A stretch of 64,000 nt of DNA from JBGSYJ01 sp041748075 (GTDB lineage: Bacteria; Acidobacteriota; Thermoanaerobaculia; Gp7-AA8), in contig JBGTDX010000090.1 of the NCBI GenBank assembly GCA_041748075.1, positions 1-64,000 on the forward strand. The letters are read 5' to 3'. Both the position numbers and the translations under genes were made by a program. The notes below the pieces were generated by a model. The model had not been told where the DNA came from. It made no database searches and was given only the letters and a program-made list of their open reading frames with translations. Below are positions 32,969 through 41,601 of this stretch, in pieces. The first letter of the stretch is position 1. Every line of letters begins with the position of its first letter.

Positions 32969-35900
32969 ATGATCGACCGGAACCGTGATGCGACTTTGAG
33001 CCGGCAATTCATTTCCGGACTGCTATGGCTTGCCGCGCTGGGATTTGCGATCACCTGGTACTTCGCGATTGCGAAGGTTCTCCGATCCCTGCCTCCCACC
33101 GAGCCGGTTGCTATCGGAGTCATCACGCTCGAGGGCGTGTCGAAACTCCGCGACTATCTCGGGGCCGCAATCCTCTACCTGTTTGTACCCGCGGCGACGG
33201 TCGGGTTCCATCGAGCCGGCTCGGCTGTCCTCGAGGCCCTCTTTCGGCAAATCCGCAATTCATCCGCAGGGGCCCGGCTCGGTGCAGCTGTTCTTTTTGC
33301 GGGTCCTTATGTGATCGCCCCGATGCTGTACATCGGGACCCGCAGCGAGGGCCGCGCGATCTTCTTTCCCATTCTGCTTTCCACACTCGGCGTCTACCTG
33401 ATGATCCTGTGGGATCGTGAAGAGCGGCTGCGCATGTATTTCCGCCGTGATCTACATGCGTACCACGCGCTCGTCTGCGCCTCGGGATGCTCGCTCCTTC
33501 TGTTCCGCTACACCACCTCGGGATCGAGACTCGCGAACGACATGACGCTCTTTCTCGAGCTTCCCCTGATCGCCCTGACGATTCTGGTCCTCCTCGGCGT
33601 AGTGATTGCCGTGTCGCATGTCGTCGCGCGGATCCGTCGCCAGACGGGTGAGGACGTGTTTCCGCGGATGGCGTGGGCGGTCTCTCCCTGGCTGCTGCTG
33701 GCACCTCTCGGCCTGACGTCGGTTCCGGCAGGGCGAACGATCGCGATCGTCGGCGCCATCACGATCCTGCTGCTCATCCCTGCAACGTTCGTTCGTAGGA
33801 CGATCCCGCCGAGCCGGACCCGGACACTCGTGGGCTGGCTCGTCATCCCGATGCTGCTCTTCTGTCTCAACTATGCGACGACTGCATCGTCGACCCACTG
33901 GATCGACTTGTTTCACCGCGGCGAGGCGCTCGGCCCGGCGTCGGACTACCTGCGAGGCAAAGTTCCCTATCGCGACGTCTTCGTCCTGCACGGCCTTTTC
34001 GAAAATGGTTTTCTCGATGCAGGCTTGATGAGCGTTTTCGGCCGCGAGGTGCAGGTCAGCGCAATGCGGGTGATCGTCTTCGACTGCCTCGGGCTCGCTG
34101 CGATCGGAATTCTCGCCATGGCAGTATTCAATTCGATCCCCCTCACCCTGGCGACCGTAGCGATTGCTCTGGTGACCTCTGTCGGCAATCAGCGCGCGGT
34201 CCTGGAGATCCTCTCGGTCGCCTTTGTGGTGCTCGCCCTGCGAAAGGGGCGCCTGCTGCCGCTGGGTGTCGGAGGGGCGTTTGCAGCGCTGGCCCTTTTT
34301 TACAGCCTGGAGACGGGCCTCTACTCCGTGACGGGTGCACTCCTCACGCTGGTTGCCATCGCTGCGCTCAGGCGGTTCGGCGCGACTGAATCGCCGCTCG
34401 GACTCGGGCGTGCCATCGCTTCGTTCCTTGCTGGGTTCGCGGTTGCAGCGAGCCCGGTCCTCATCTATCTCTTCATCCATGGAGCGATCGGTGATTTTCT
34501 CAGGACCTCGTTCGTGACGATTCCTTCGATGATCGACGCCGTCTGGTCGATCCCGTATCCGAGAGTCGAGACGGCGCTCGCTGCTGACCGGAGTCTGCGA
34601 GCGATCGCCGAGTTCATCCTGGGCGAGAGGATCCGCTTCATCCTCAACCCGGCAGTCCTGGTCTTGTCTCTGGCCTACCTCGTATACCGGGCTTCGCGGC
34701 GCAATCTGGGGACTTCCGATCAGATACTCATTGCCCTGACGTTCACTGCGGTGCTGACTCAACGAAGCGCGCTCGGCCGATCCGATTTTCCGCACCAGTA
34801 CTTCGCCGCGTTCCTTCTCGCTCCGATCATGTTGCTCCTGCTCATCGCGCTCTGGAATGAGCTGCGGGACGCTGTGAGGGCGCACGGATTCGCGGGACGG
34901 GCCCTCGCGGCTTCGCTGATGTCAATCCTGGCCGTAGCGATACTTACAGGTCTCTGGGTGCCCGACCTGATCAACTCCCGCATCGATGCAGCGGCCGCAT
35001 TTCATTCGAGGATGACAGGCGTCGGCAATCCTGCTGCTACCATCGTGCAGGATCGTGTCGATGCCATTCGCGACGAAGTCGGACGACTGCTGGCGCCCGC
35101 CGAGCCGTTGTTCGACTTTTCGAATCAGCCGGCCCTGTACTTCTTTGCCGATCGCCCCAATCCGACGAGGTTCTACCAGATCCCGATCATCTCGCCGCCG
35201 CAGTTCCAGCGGGAGGTCATCGGCGTCCTCGAATCAACGAAAACTAAGGTCGTTCTAAAGGGCTCTCCGGCCGGCTTCGAGGCTTTCGACGGGATTCCGA
35301 ATGATCTGCGGGCGCCAGCGGTAGCAGCGTACATCGACGATTACTACCAATACGCGACCTCCGTGCGTGGCGTCGAGCTCTGGCGTCGCAGGGACTCTCC
35401 GCCTCCTCTCGTCCTCGAAAAGTACATGGCAAGGCATCGGATTCCGACGCACGCGGAGGTAGGCGACGCCTCCAGGAGACTGCTCGTTTTCCCTTCTGTC
35501 GCGAGCAGCTCCGGAATCGGCGGTTCCCATTGGCGATCCGATCTGTTCCTGCACAACGCCTCCGAACGGGAGGCAGTGGTGCAATTACGCTACGTCTCGG
35601 GCTCGAACGCCGCCCACCGGGTGAGGCTCGCTCCGCGGTCCACCGTCGCGCTTCCGGATGTCGTTGGCACTCTGCTCGGAAAACCAGGCACCGTCGGCAG
35701 TCTCATTCTGGGCAGCCCCTCGAGCATTCCCGTCATCGCGCGCGTGATGACTTACGACTCGTCCCGGTTCAGCGAAGGATCTCTGGATCCAGCGCTCACG
35801 ATCGAACAATCGGCGAGCGGCGAAGGCCCGCTCCGGCGGCTCGTGGTCCCGGGTCAGCCGGTGACAGCAGGGCGACGCATCAACATCGATGCGGTGAACA

Positions 35901-36157
35901 TGGGCGAGAGTCCGGCCGTGGTCGAGTTCGGCGCGTTCGGACAGGACGGGTCTCCCGTGGGGAATGTCATTCCAACCGAGATTCCGGAGCAGGCCTCGTT
36001 CAGACTCCTGGACGCCGAAACCCACCTGGGAGTCGTGCTGGACGAAACGGTCGTGCTTCGGATCACGGTAAGGCGCGGTACCGTGGTCGCCTCGGCGTCG
36101 CTCGTCCAGGCCGAGAGCGGAGCGAGCCGCACTGTACCGGCTATCCCAGTGCCCTGA
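32969..36157 (+). CDS. Very large polytopic membrane protein, GT-C glycosyltransferase-like, with C-terminal beta module
   Basis: 1062 residues. Roughly residues 15-680 contain about 12 or more membrane helices. The loop EALGPASDYLRGKVPYRDVFVLHGLFENGF resembles the first acidic loop of GT-C sugar transferases, which often read GxVPYRDxxxxHGP. After the last helix (ALAASLMSILAVAILTGLWV) comes an extracytoplasmic domain, and from about residue 835 a strand-rich module (HWRSDLFLHNASEREAVVQL, LPDVVGTLLGKPG, SLILGSPSSIPVIARVMTY). A related module appears in the secreted protein at 5627-6568. TAAACT lies 12 bases before the ATG. Possible role: transfer of lipid-linked sugars; not proven. Confidence 0.7.
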   Translation: MIDRNRDATLSRQFISGLLWLAALGFAITWYFAIAKVLRSLPPTEPVAIGVITLEGVSKLRDYLGAAILYLFVPAATVGFHRAGSAVLEALFRQIRNSSAGARLGAAVLFAGPYVIAPMLYIGTRSEGRAIFFPILLSTLGVYLMILWDREERLRMYFRRDLHAYHALVCASGCSLLLFRYTTSGSRLANDMTLFLELPLIALTILVLLGVVIAVSHVVARIRRQTGEDVFPRMAWAVSPWLLLAPLGLTSVPAGRTIAIVGAITILLLIPATFVRRTIPPSRTRTLVGWLVIPMLLFCLNYATTASSTHWIDLFHRGEALGPASDYLRGKVPYRDVFVLHGLFENGFLDAGLMSVFGREVQVSAMRVIVFDCLGLAAIGILAMAVFNSIPLTLATVAIALVTSVGNQRAVLEILSVAFVVLALRKGRLLPLGVGGAFAALALFYSLETGLYSVTGALLTLVAIAALRRFGATESPLGLGRAIASFLAGFAVAASPVLIYLFIHGAIGDFLRTSFVTIPSMIDAVWSIPYPRVETALAADRSLRAIAEFILGERIRFILNPAVLVLSLAYLVYRASRRNLGTSDQILIALTFTAVLTQRSALGRSDFPHQYFAAFLLAPIMLLLLIALWNELRDAVRAHGFAGRALAASLMSILAVAILTGLWVPDLINSRIDAAAAFHSRMTGVGNPAATIVQDRVDAIRDEVGRLLAPAEPLFDFSNQPALYFFADRPNPTRFYQIPIISPPQFQREVIGVLESTKTKVVLKGSPAGFEAFDGIPNDLRAPAVAAYIDDYYQYATSVRGVELWRRRDSPPPLVLEKYMARHRIPTHAEVGDASRRLLVFPSVASSSGIGGSHWRSDLFLHNASEREAVVQLRYVSGSNAAHRVRLAPRSTVALPDVVGTLLGKPGTVGSLILGSPSSIPVIARVMTYDSSRFSEGSLDPALTIEQSASGEGPLRRLVVPGQPVTAGRRINIDAVNMGESPAVVEFGAFGQDGSPVGNVIPTEIPEQASFRLLDAETHLGVVLDETVVLRITVRRGTVVASASLVQAESGASRTVPAIPVP

Positions 36158-36207
36158 CCGCCCACCCGAACAGGTATGCGACGCGGGTGATCCGATCGCC
36201 GTCTCGC

Positions 36208-37062
36208 TTACATCCGCCCAAGCAACGCGCGAGCATCTACCTGCGCTGCGATGTTCTCCACCAGGTGTTCTGATTCGTTCGGCGATCGGATCACCTCCTC
36301 GAGAAGACCGCGGGCTTCCCGCTTCGACTTCGCATCCCCATCCATCAGAGCCTCGGCAAGGAACACCTTCGTGATCTTCACGCGAGGATCGCTCGCGACG
36401 GATGCGCGAAGGAACGTTACCGCCTCCCGATCGGACACCCATCCCGTGATCAGCGGGATCCGCGGAGTCTGGTGATGCAGGCGGCCGAGCACGCGGGAGC
36501 CTCCTCCGCCCTCGAGCTCGGGATCCGCAAGGTGGGCCACCGTCGCGCTTCGGCGGATTCGATCGGCAGCTCCCTGTCGCGCCGCCGCCATCTTGCCGTA
36601 GACGAGTGCCCACTCCCCCCATAGAACCGCATCCCAGTAATAGAGGTTCGTCGCGTATGGAATCTCTCGCGCAGCGGCGGCGAGCTGTTCGACCGCTGCC
36701 TTCGATGGAGATACGATACCACGCTGGCGGACCTTCCCGTCGAGCAGTTGCATTGCCTGCGCGGAGAGTTCCTTTCCCCGGCCGAACACTTCCCTCTTTG
36801 CCGCAACCGACGTGGCAACGTACGCGCCCTTGAATCGGAGCGCCGCGAGCAATTTCACACGCGGCTCGAGGTCTGCCGGCGATGCCGCGACTGCTTTCTC
36901 ATAGGCCGCGATGGCTCGATCGATCGGCTCTGCCCGGGCCCTCGCTCCCTGATGACCCTCCGCGCGACGCTCATAAAGCCGGTCCCCCTCGGCGAGCTGT
37001 GCAGAAAGGGAGGCTGTCGCAAAGGGCACCAGCAATGCGATCAAGATCGTTCGAATCTTCAT
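36208..37062 (-). CDS. Exported helical-repeat (TPR / TatT-like) protein
   Basis: 284 residues from the ATG at 37062, which has GGAGG upstream and opens a signal peptide (ILIALLVPFATASLSAQ). Helical repeats follow: EPIDRAIAAYEKAVAASPADLEPRVKLLAALRF, NLYYWDAVLWGEWALVYGKM and VSDREAVTFLRASVASDPRVKITKVFLAEALMD. The pattern of a large middle domain with YYWDAVLWGEWA and IPLITG is reminiscent of TRAP-transporter T-component (TatT) proteins, but no TRAP genes are near. The longer upstream start would add 27 residues that look non-coding. Confidence 0.7.
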   Translation of the reverse strand: MKIRTILIALLVPFATASLSAQLAEGDRLYERRAEGHQGARARAEPIDRAIAAYEKAVAASPADLEPRVKLLAALRFKGAYVATSVAAKREVFGRGKELSAQAMQLLDGKVRQRGIVSPSKAAVEQLAAAAREIPYATNLYYWDAVLWGEWALVYGKMAAARQGAADRIRRSATVAHLADPELEGGGGSRVLGRLHHQTPRIPLITGWVSDREAVTFLRASVASDPRVKITKVFLAEALMDGDAKSKREARGLLEEVIRSPNESEHLVENIAAQVDARALLGRM

Positions 37063-37126
37063 CAATCCTCCACTTGATGACGCCTCAGTCGAAACTGGCA
37101 CGTTCCTCGGAAGGAACCACAGCACT

Positions 37127-37429
37127 ATGAGAATGCTCGCCATGATCCTGCTGCTCAGTATGGTTGCCGCATGCCGCGGCGAACCCGTGCCCCGTGATCG
37201 TCAGAACATGCCTTCGACGGCTACCAGTCCCGTCGACGTGAATCCAGGAATGGTCGAGCCAGAGCCATCCTACGGCGCTCAGGGTACCTCTGCACCCTAT
37301 GAGACCACGACCCTCGCGGATCCACCAGCGAGTCCCGAGGACCCAGGAATCGGTACGGAGCTTCCGGCGGACGCGATCACCACGACGAGGGAAACGACCC
37401 GGCCAGCGGAGCCATCGCCTACCCCGTGA
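37127..37429 (+). CDS. Small proline/threonine-rich lipoprotein
   Basis: 100 residues with a lipobox (LLLSMVAACRGE), so predicted to be lipid-anchored. The mature part is low-complexity, rich in Pro, Thr, Glu and Ala, with no recognisable domain. A GGAA stretch precedes the ATG. Divergent from the TPR-like gene, sharing a short promoter region. Function unknown. Confidence 0.55.
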   Translation: MRMLAMILLLSMVAACRGEPVPRDRQNMPSTATSPVDVNPGMVEPEPSYGAQGTSAPYETTTLADPPASPEDPGIGTELPADAITTTRETTRPAEPSPTP

Positions 37430-37546
37430 ATCGGACTTCTCATTGTTCATTCACAGCCGCTCAGGATGACAGTGGTGCCGGGTCTCGGTCCCATGGTCTC
37501 GCCATTTCATGCTCGGAATGACGTCGTCGCAACCTCCTCGTGCCTA

Positions 37547-37558
37547 TAGAATCGCGCG
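37547..37558 (+). promoter_or_regulatory. Leaderless-type -10 box for fmt-rsmB
   Basis: TAGAAT (with TATA in front), six bases, then the GTG start of fmt. No Shine-Dalgarno sequence. Confidence 0.55.
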
Positions 37559-38482
37559 GTGAAAATCGCATTCTTCGGCACGCCCGAGTTCGCAGTCCCT
37601 TCGTTGTCGGCCATTCTGGACGGCCACCAGGTGACACTCGTTGTCGCCCAGCCGGACCGGCCTGCAGGCCGCGGCATGAAACTGCAGGCGCCCGCCGTTG
37701 CCAGGAAGGCTATTGCGGAGGGGCTTCCACTCCTGCAGCCAGCCAGGATCCGGGCACCGGAGTTCCTCGACGCGGTACGAAAGGCGGGACCGGAGCTCGC
37801 AGTGGTGGTCGCCTACGGACGACTCCTTCCGGACGAACTGCTGGGGATTCCAAACAGGGGATTCATCAACGTACATGCCTCGCTGCTACCTCGTTACCGG
37901 GGTGCAGCGCCGATCCAGCGTGCAATCGAAGCTGGAGATACGGTCACGGGCGTGTCGATCATGCAGGTGGATTCGGAGCTCGATCACGGTCCCGTCTTCG
38001 CAACCTCGAGTCTCGAGATTGCCCCGGACGAGCGTGCGCCCGAGCTCGCGATGCGACTCTCCACGACGGGAGGATCTTTGCTCGCCGAGGTCATCAGCAA
38101 GATTGCCGGAGGAACTGCTTTCGCAGTCGAACAGGAACATCGGCTCGCCACCCTGGCGCCGAAACTCGAAAAGCAGGAGGGGCTCCTCGACTGGGGGTGG
38201 ACGGCACGCGAGACCTATGACAGATTCCGCGCATTCTACCCATGGCCTGGAATTACGTTCCGCACTGCCGCAGGCGAGCTACTCAAGTTGACCGACATGC
38301 GTCCGGTCGATGCAGAAGGGACGCCGTCCACCGTTTTCCGGATCGCTCCGGAAGGAGTGACGGTGACCATGCGTGAAGGGGCACTGCTCCTTCGAAAGAT
38401 TCAGAGGCCGGGTAAGAAGCCATCACCCGCGTTCGATTACGCTCTCGGGAGACGACTCCTCGCGGGAGAACCATTCGCGTGA
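37559..38482 (+). CDS. fmt: Methionyl-tRNA formyltransferase
   Basis: Formylates initiator Met-tRNA using 10-formyl-tetrahydrofolate. 307 residues from a GTG start. Family segments: KIAFFGTPEFAVPSLSAIL, QPDRPAGRGMKLQAPAV, VVVAYGRLLPDELL, GFINVHASLLPRYRGAAPIQRAIEAGD (formyl-transfer site with the N-x-H-x-S-L-L-P pattern), GVSIMQVDSELDHGPV and the C-terminal FYPWPGITF. It overlaps rsmB by four bases (GTGA), forming the usual fmt-rsmB pair; def is not beside it. Confidence 0.96.
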   Translation: MKIAFFGTPEFAVPSLSAILDGHQVTLVVAQPDRPAGRGMKLQAPAVARKAIAEGLPLLQPARIRAPEFLDAVRKAGPELAVVVAYGRLLPDELLGIPNRGFINVHASLLPRYRGAAPIQRAIEAGDTVTGVSIMQVDSELDHGPVFATSSLEIAPDERAPELAMRLSTTGGSLLAEVISKIAGGTAFAVEQEHRLATLAPKLEKQEGLLDWGWTARETYDRFRAFYPWPGITFRTAAGELLKLTDMRPVDAEGTPSTVFRIAPEGVTVTMREGALLLRKIQRPGKKPSPAFDYALGRRLLAGEPFA

Positions 38483-39771
38483 CAGAACGCGAGCAGGCAC
38501 TCGACATTCTGCTCAGCGTGGACGACGGCGCGTTCGCCACTCCCCTTCTCGACGCGTTGCAGGGTGAAACGCGCGACGTGAATTTCATCCGCACACTTGT
38601 TCTCGGCGTGTTGCGCTGGCAACTCCGCCTCGACTACGTGATCGAGCAGCTGGCCGCTCGGAGGGTAGCCAGGATCGACAGGATGCCAATGCAACTGCTG
38701 CGCATGGGCATCTATCAGCTGATGTTCATGGAAGTACCCACGTACGCCGCTGTCTCGGAGACCGTGACGCTGACCGGCCGGCGCGCGGCGCGCGCGAAGG
38801 GATTCGTCAATGCCGTGCTGCGGAAAGCGACCGCGTCCGACCTTCATGCCATGCTTCCTCCGGACTCCGGCGACGAGCTCGCAAGACTCCCGGTCGAGTT
38901 CGCGCATCCGAAGTGGCTGGTCGAGCGATGGGTGAGCAGCTTCGGAGTCTCACGTACGAAGGCGATTCTCGCTTCCAACCAGAGTTTCTCGCATCCCGAC
39001 CTCCTGGTGAATGAACGGCGGCTCTCGATCGAAGCAGCCGAGGAGATTCTCACGGCGAAGCAGATTTCATTCGAACGCTCGGCGATCACACCGGGCGTAC
39101 TTCGAATCGAAGCAGGGACATCGAAGCTTCGCGAAGAGATCGCAGCTGGGCTCTTCTACCCAATGGACGAAGCGAGCGTTCTGGTGGCAACACTCGTCGA
39201 CGTTCATCACGGTCGGGTTCTCGATCTAGCGGCTGCGCCGGGCGGCAAGTCGCTCGTGATGGCTCTGCGCGGAGGAAACGTCACGAGCAACGACATCTCA
39301 CCGCAGCGCCTGTACCGGCTTCGGCGGCTGCTCCCCAGGTTCGTGGATAGGCAACCGAGCCTCGTCGTGAGCGACGCTCGTGCTGCGGTATTCCGCCGTG
39401 GAGCGTTTCACTCGGTACTTCTCGATGCTCCGTGCAGCGCGACGGGCACCATCCGGAAAAGCCCTGAGATCAAATGGCGACTCACACGCGAGGCAATCGA
39501 AGCTTTTAGTCTGCTGCAGCGTGAAATGATTGCGGAAGCTCTGAAACTCGATCCGGAAGTCTGCATCTATTCGACCTGCTCGCTGGAGCCGGAAGAGAAC
39601 GACGGCGTCATCGATCATGCACTCGCGTCAACTGCGCATTACAGGCTCGTCGACGCAGGCGAGATGGCGACTCGGGAAGCGCATCGCTGGATTCGGGACG
39701 GCGTACTGCGGATCACGCCCGAGAGCGGAACGGATGGATTCACTGCATTCGTACTTCGCAGAACATCGTAA
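38479..39771 (+). CDS. rsmB: 16S rRNA (cytosine-967-C5)-methyltransferase RsmB
   Basis: 430 residues. The N-terminal NusB-like RNA-binding domain (DILLSVDDGAFATPLLDALQGETRDVNFIRTLVLGVLRWQLRLDYVIEQL) is followed by a Rossmann methyltransferase domain with VLDLAAAPGGKSLVMAL and the two catalytic cysteines in LLDAPCSATGTIRKSPEIKW and YSTCSLEPEENDGVIDHAL. It begins at a GTG overlapping the fmt stop and is translationally coupled to it. Confidence 0.94.
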   Translation: MTEREQALDILLSVDDGAFATPLLDALQGETRDVNFIRTLVLGVLRWQLRLDYVIEQLAARRVARIDRMPMQLLRMGIYQLMFMEVPTYAAVSETVTLTGRRAARAKGFVNAVLRKATASDLHAMLPPDSGDELARLPVEFAHPKWLVERWVSSFGVSRTKAILASNQSFSHPDLLVNERRLSIEAAEEILTAKQISFERSAITPGVLRIEAGTSKLREEIAAGLFYPMDEASVLVATLVDVHHGRVLDLAAAPGGKSLVMALRGGNVTSNDISPQRLYRLRRLLPRFVDRQPSLVVSDARAAVFRRGAFHSVLLDAPCSATGTIRKSPEIKWRLTREAIEAFSLLQREMIAEALKLDPEVCIYSTCSLEPEENDGVIDHALASTAHYRLVDAGEMATREAHRWIRDGVLRITPESGTDGFTAFVLRRTS

Positions 39772-39840
39772 TTTCCGAGACTGTCTCATCAATGCACGAA
39801 AGAAATGTTTAGATAACGAGTGGTGTTTATAGTCGCCTAT

Positions 39841-39869
39841 TTCACATCACAACAATCAGTCTTTATAAT
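39841..39869 (+). promoter_or_regulatory. Strong sigma70-type promoter upstream of the HU gene
   Basis: TTCACA, a 17-base spacer and a perfect TATAAT. It is the distal of two promoters in a 253-base AT-rich gap. A TTATAGT box also lies at 39827-39833. Confidence 0.65.
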
Positions 39870-39951
39870 GGTCACCTTCCATGGGAGCCGCACGTCTCGC
39901 ATCATCCGACAATCCGCACGAATGCAAGCAGAATTCGATCTGCGAATTGAT

Positions 39952-39980
39952 TTGACAATCCCGAATACTTCTCTTAGATT
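39952..39980 (+). promoter_or_regulatory. Proximal sigma70-type promoter of the HU gene
   Basis: Perfect TTGACA, 17-base spacer, TAGATT. An inverted repeat AATTCG/CGAATT at 39932-39948 overlaps the region just upstream of the -35 and could be an operator. Confidence 0.75.
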
Positions 39981-40024
39981 GGCACACCTCGATTACAGAA
40001 GATTTTCTCTAGGAGGGCTTACAC

Positions 40025-40321
40025 ATGCCAGGAAAAGGTGACGTGATCAACGCCATCGCCGACGAGGCAGGGATCTCGAAGAAGGAGGCCACGGCTGCCT
40101 ACGAAGCATTCATCAGCTACATCACGGACACCTGCTCCAGTGGTGATCGTTGCGCAATCCCGGGACTGGGAAGTTTTTCAGTCTCGCAGCGGAAAGCCCG
40201 GGAGGGGCGCAATCCCCGGACCAAGGAGAAGATCACGATCCCAGCCAGCAAGAGCGTCCGCTTCAAGGCCGGAAAAGACCTGAAGGAAAGCCTCAACGCC
40301 AAGAAGCGCGGCCGGAAGTAA
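40025..40321 (+). CDS. HU/IHF family DNA-binding protein
   Basis: 98-residue nucleoid protein that bends DNA as a dimer. Typical sequence: KGDVINAIADEAGISKKEATAAYEAFISYIT at the N-terminus, then CAIPGLGSFSVSQRKAREGRNPRTKEKITIPASKSVRFKAGKDLKESLN, containing the DNA-contacting arm with the conserved G-R-N-P-x-T/K. AGGAGGGC precedes the ATG. Two strong promoters, an ideal ribosome-binding site and an intrinsic terminator mark a highly expressed single-gene transcript. Confidence 0.95.
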   Translation: MPGKGDVINAIADEAGISKKEATAAYEAFISYITDTCSSGDRCAIPGLGSFSVSQRKAREGRNPRTKEKITIPASKSVRFKAGKDLKESLNAKKRGRK

Positions 40322-40343
40322 TCTGAACAGTCCTTCTATCGAG

Positions 40344-40371
40344 AACGCTCCGGTTTCCCGGAGCGTTTTTC
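40344..40371 (+). terminator. Intrinsic terminator of the HU gene
   Basis: Perfect 10-base stem AACGCTCCGG/CCGGAGCGTT with a TTTC loop and a following T run. Confidence 0.92.
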
Positions 40372-40432
40372 ATTTTCAGGCAGCAAAACTTTGGCGTCGC
40401 GTCCTTCGGTTCGCTCCTGATGAGACCTCTCG

Positions 40433-41476
40433 CTACAATCTCACGTTCGCCACATCCCATGGGCGCGGAAGAAAAAGCTTCGCGTAAAGATTCATCGCAT
40501 AGCGATCGGTCATTCCGGCAATGAAGTCGATCGCGAGATGATCCACTTCCTCGCCGACGGTCGTTCGCAGGAAACTCCCGGGGTGGGCTTTCACGTACTC
40601 GAACAGCTCGGTGAGAATCCGTTGCGCCTTCTCGAACTCGGTGCGGATCTGTGGGATGAGGTACATGTTCTGGAACATGTACCTCCGCAACTCCTCGAGA
40701 GCCTCGAGAACCTCTGAAGACATTTTTATGGCTTCGTAGTCGCAGGCGAGAGTCTGATCGATGACATCGCGGACCATTCGATCGATTCGCGCGCGTGAGG
40801 TGCCACCCAGAACGTTGCGCACTGGCTTCGGAATGTCATTCTCAGTGAGCAGACCGCCGCGGATCCCGTCATCGATGTCGTGATTTACGTACGCGATGAT
40901 GTCGGAAATGCGCACGACATCTCCCTCGAGGGTGAGCGCGCGCGACTTCGGCCTCTTCCGCAGCAGCTCACCCTTCTCCCCTTTCGAATGTTTCAGGATG
41001 CCGTCACGGACTTCGATCGTCAGGTTGAGACCGCGGCCTTCGTTCTCCAGGACCTCCACGACGCGGACCGATTGCCGGTAGTGGTCGAATCCACCCTTGA
41101 CGAGCTTGTTGAGAGCAGCTTCTCCCGCATGGCCGAAGGGCGAGTGCCCGAGGTCGTGCCCCAGTCCGATCGCCTCGGTGAGCACTTCGTTCAACCGGAG
41201 CGACTTCGCGATCGTTCGAGCGACCTGCGTGACTTCGAGCACGTGCGTCAGCCGCGTGCGGTAATGATCCCCTTCAGGAGCGAGAAACACCTGCGTCTTG
41301 TGTTTGAGTCGCCGGAAGGCCTTGCTGTGGAGGATCCGGTCCCGATCGCGTTGATAGGAGGGGCGCAGGTCGTCTTCCGGCTCCTTCCGATCCCGTCCAC
41401 GCGTCTCGGCGCTCCTGGCCGCCCGCGGGGCGAGCGTCTCACGCTCGATGTTCTCGAGCATTTCCCGAATCTTCAT
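40433..41476 (-). CDS. dgt: Deoxyguanosinetriphosphate triphosphohydrolase-like protein (dGTPase, HD domain)
   Basis: Hydrolyses dNTPs to deoxynucleoside and triphosphate. 347 residues. The N-terminus REMLENIERETLAPRAARSAETRGR and FRRLKHKTQVFLAPEGDHYRTRLTHVLEV match the dGTPase type 2 branch; HD-domain metal ligands are in RTRLTHVLEV and LGHDLGHSPFGHAGE, with the later SDIIAYVNHDIDD. The frame is open far upstream. I place the start at 41476 because the conserved sequence begins there and a TACAAT box sits exactly six bases before this ATG. Confidence 0.9.
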   Translation of the reverse strand: MKIREMLENIERETLAPRAARSAETRGRDRKEPEDDLRPSYQRDRDRILHSKAFRRLKHKTQVFLAPEGDHYRTRLTHVLEVTQVARTIAKSLRLNEVLTEAIGLGHDLGHSPFGHAGEAALNKLVKGGFDHYRQSVRVVEVLENEGRGLNLTIEVRDGILKHSKGEKGELLRKRPKSRALTLEGDVVRISDIIAYVNHDIDDGIRGGLLTENDIPKPVRNVLGGTSRARIDRMVRDVIDQTLACDYEAIKMSSEVLEALEELRRYMFQNMYLIPQIRTEFEKAQRILTELFEYVKAHPGSFLRTTVGEEVDHLAIDFIAGMTDRYAMNLYAKLFLPRPWDVANVRL

Positions 41477-41488
41477 CGGCGGATTGTA
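41477..41488 (-). promoter_or_regulatory. Leaderless-type -10 box for the dgt-like gene
   Basis: Minus-strand TACAAT, six bases, ATG. It decides the start against several upstream in-frame ATGs. Confidence 0.55.
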
Positions 41489-41553
41489 CTTGGAAGCGTT
41501 TCCTGCCTGGCTGTGCATTCTCATTAGCAGCGCTGAGGTGCGAGGGCTACGGT

Positions 41554-41585
41554 CTTCTGTCCACTGTGTCCTGTCTACTCCCATC
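41554..41585. repeat. Heptamer array (TGTCNAC-like)
   Basis: Units TGTCCAC, TGTGTCC, TGTCTAC at 7-base spacing. About 28 of 32 bases match the array at 42935-42966. Situated between dgt and ridA. Confidence 0.6.
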
Positions 41586-41601
41586 CACCCCGGCACCGGC
41601 C

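Noticed and set aside
33452..34885. 477-residue frame antisense to the large membrane protein gene
   Set aside because: Highly charged, low-complexity sequence without domains, created by the codon bias of the sense gene; the sense frame has clear membrane helices and motifs.
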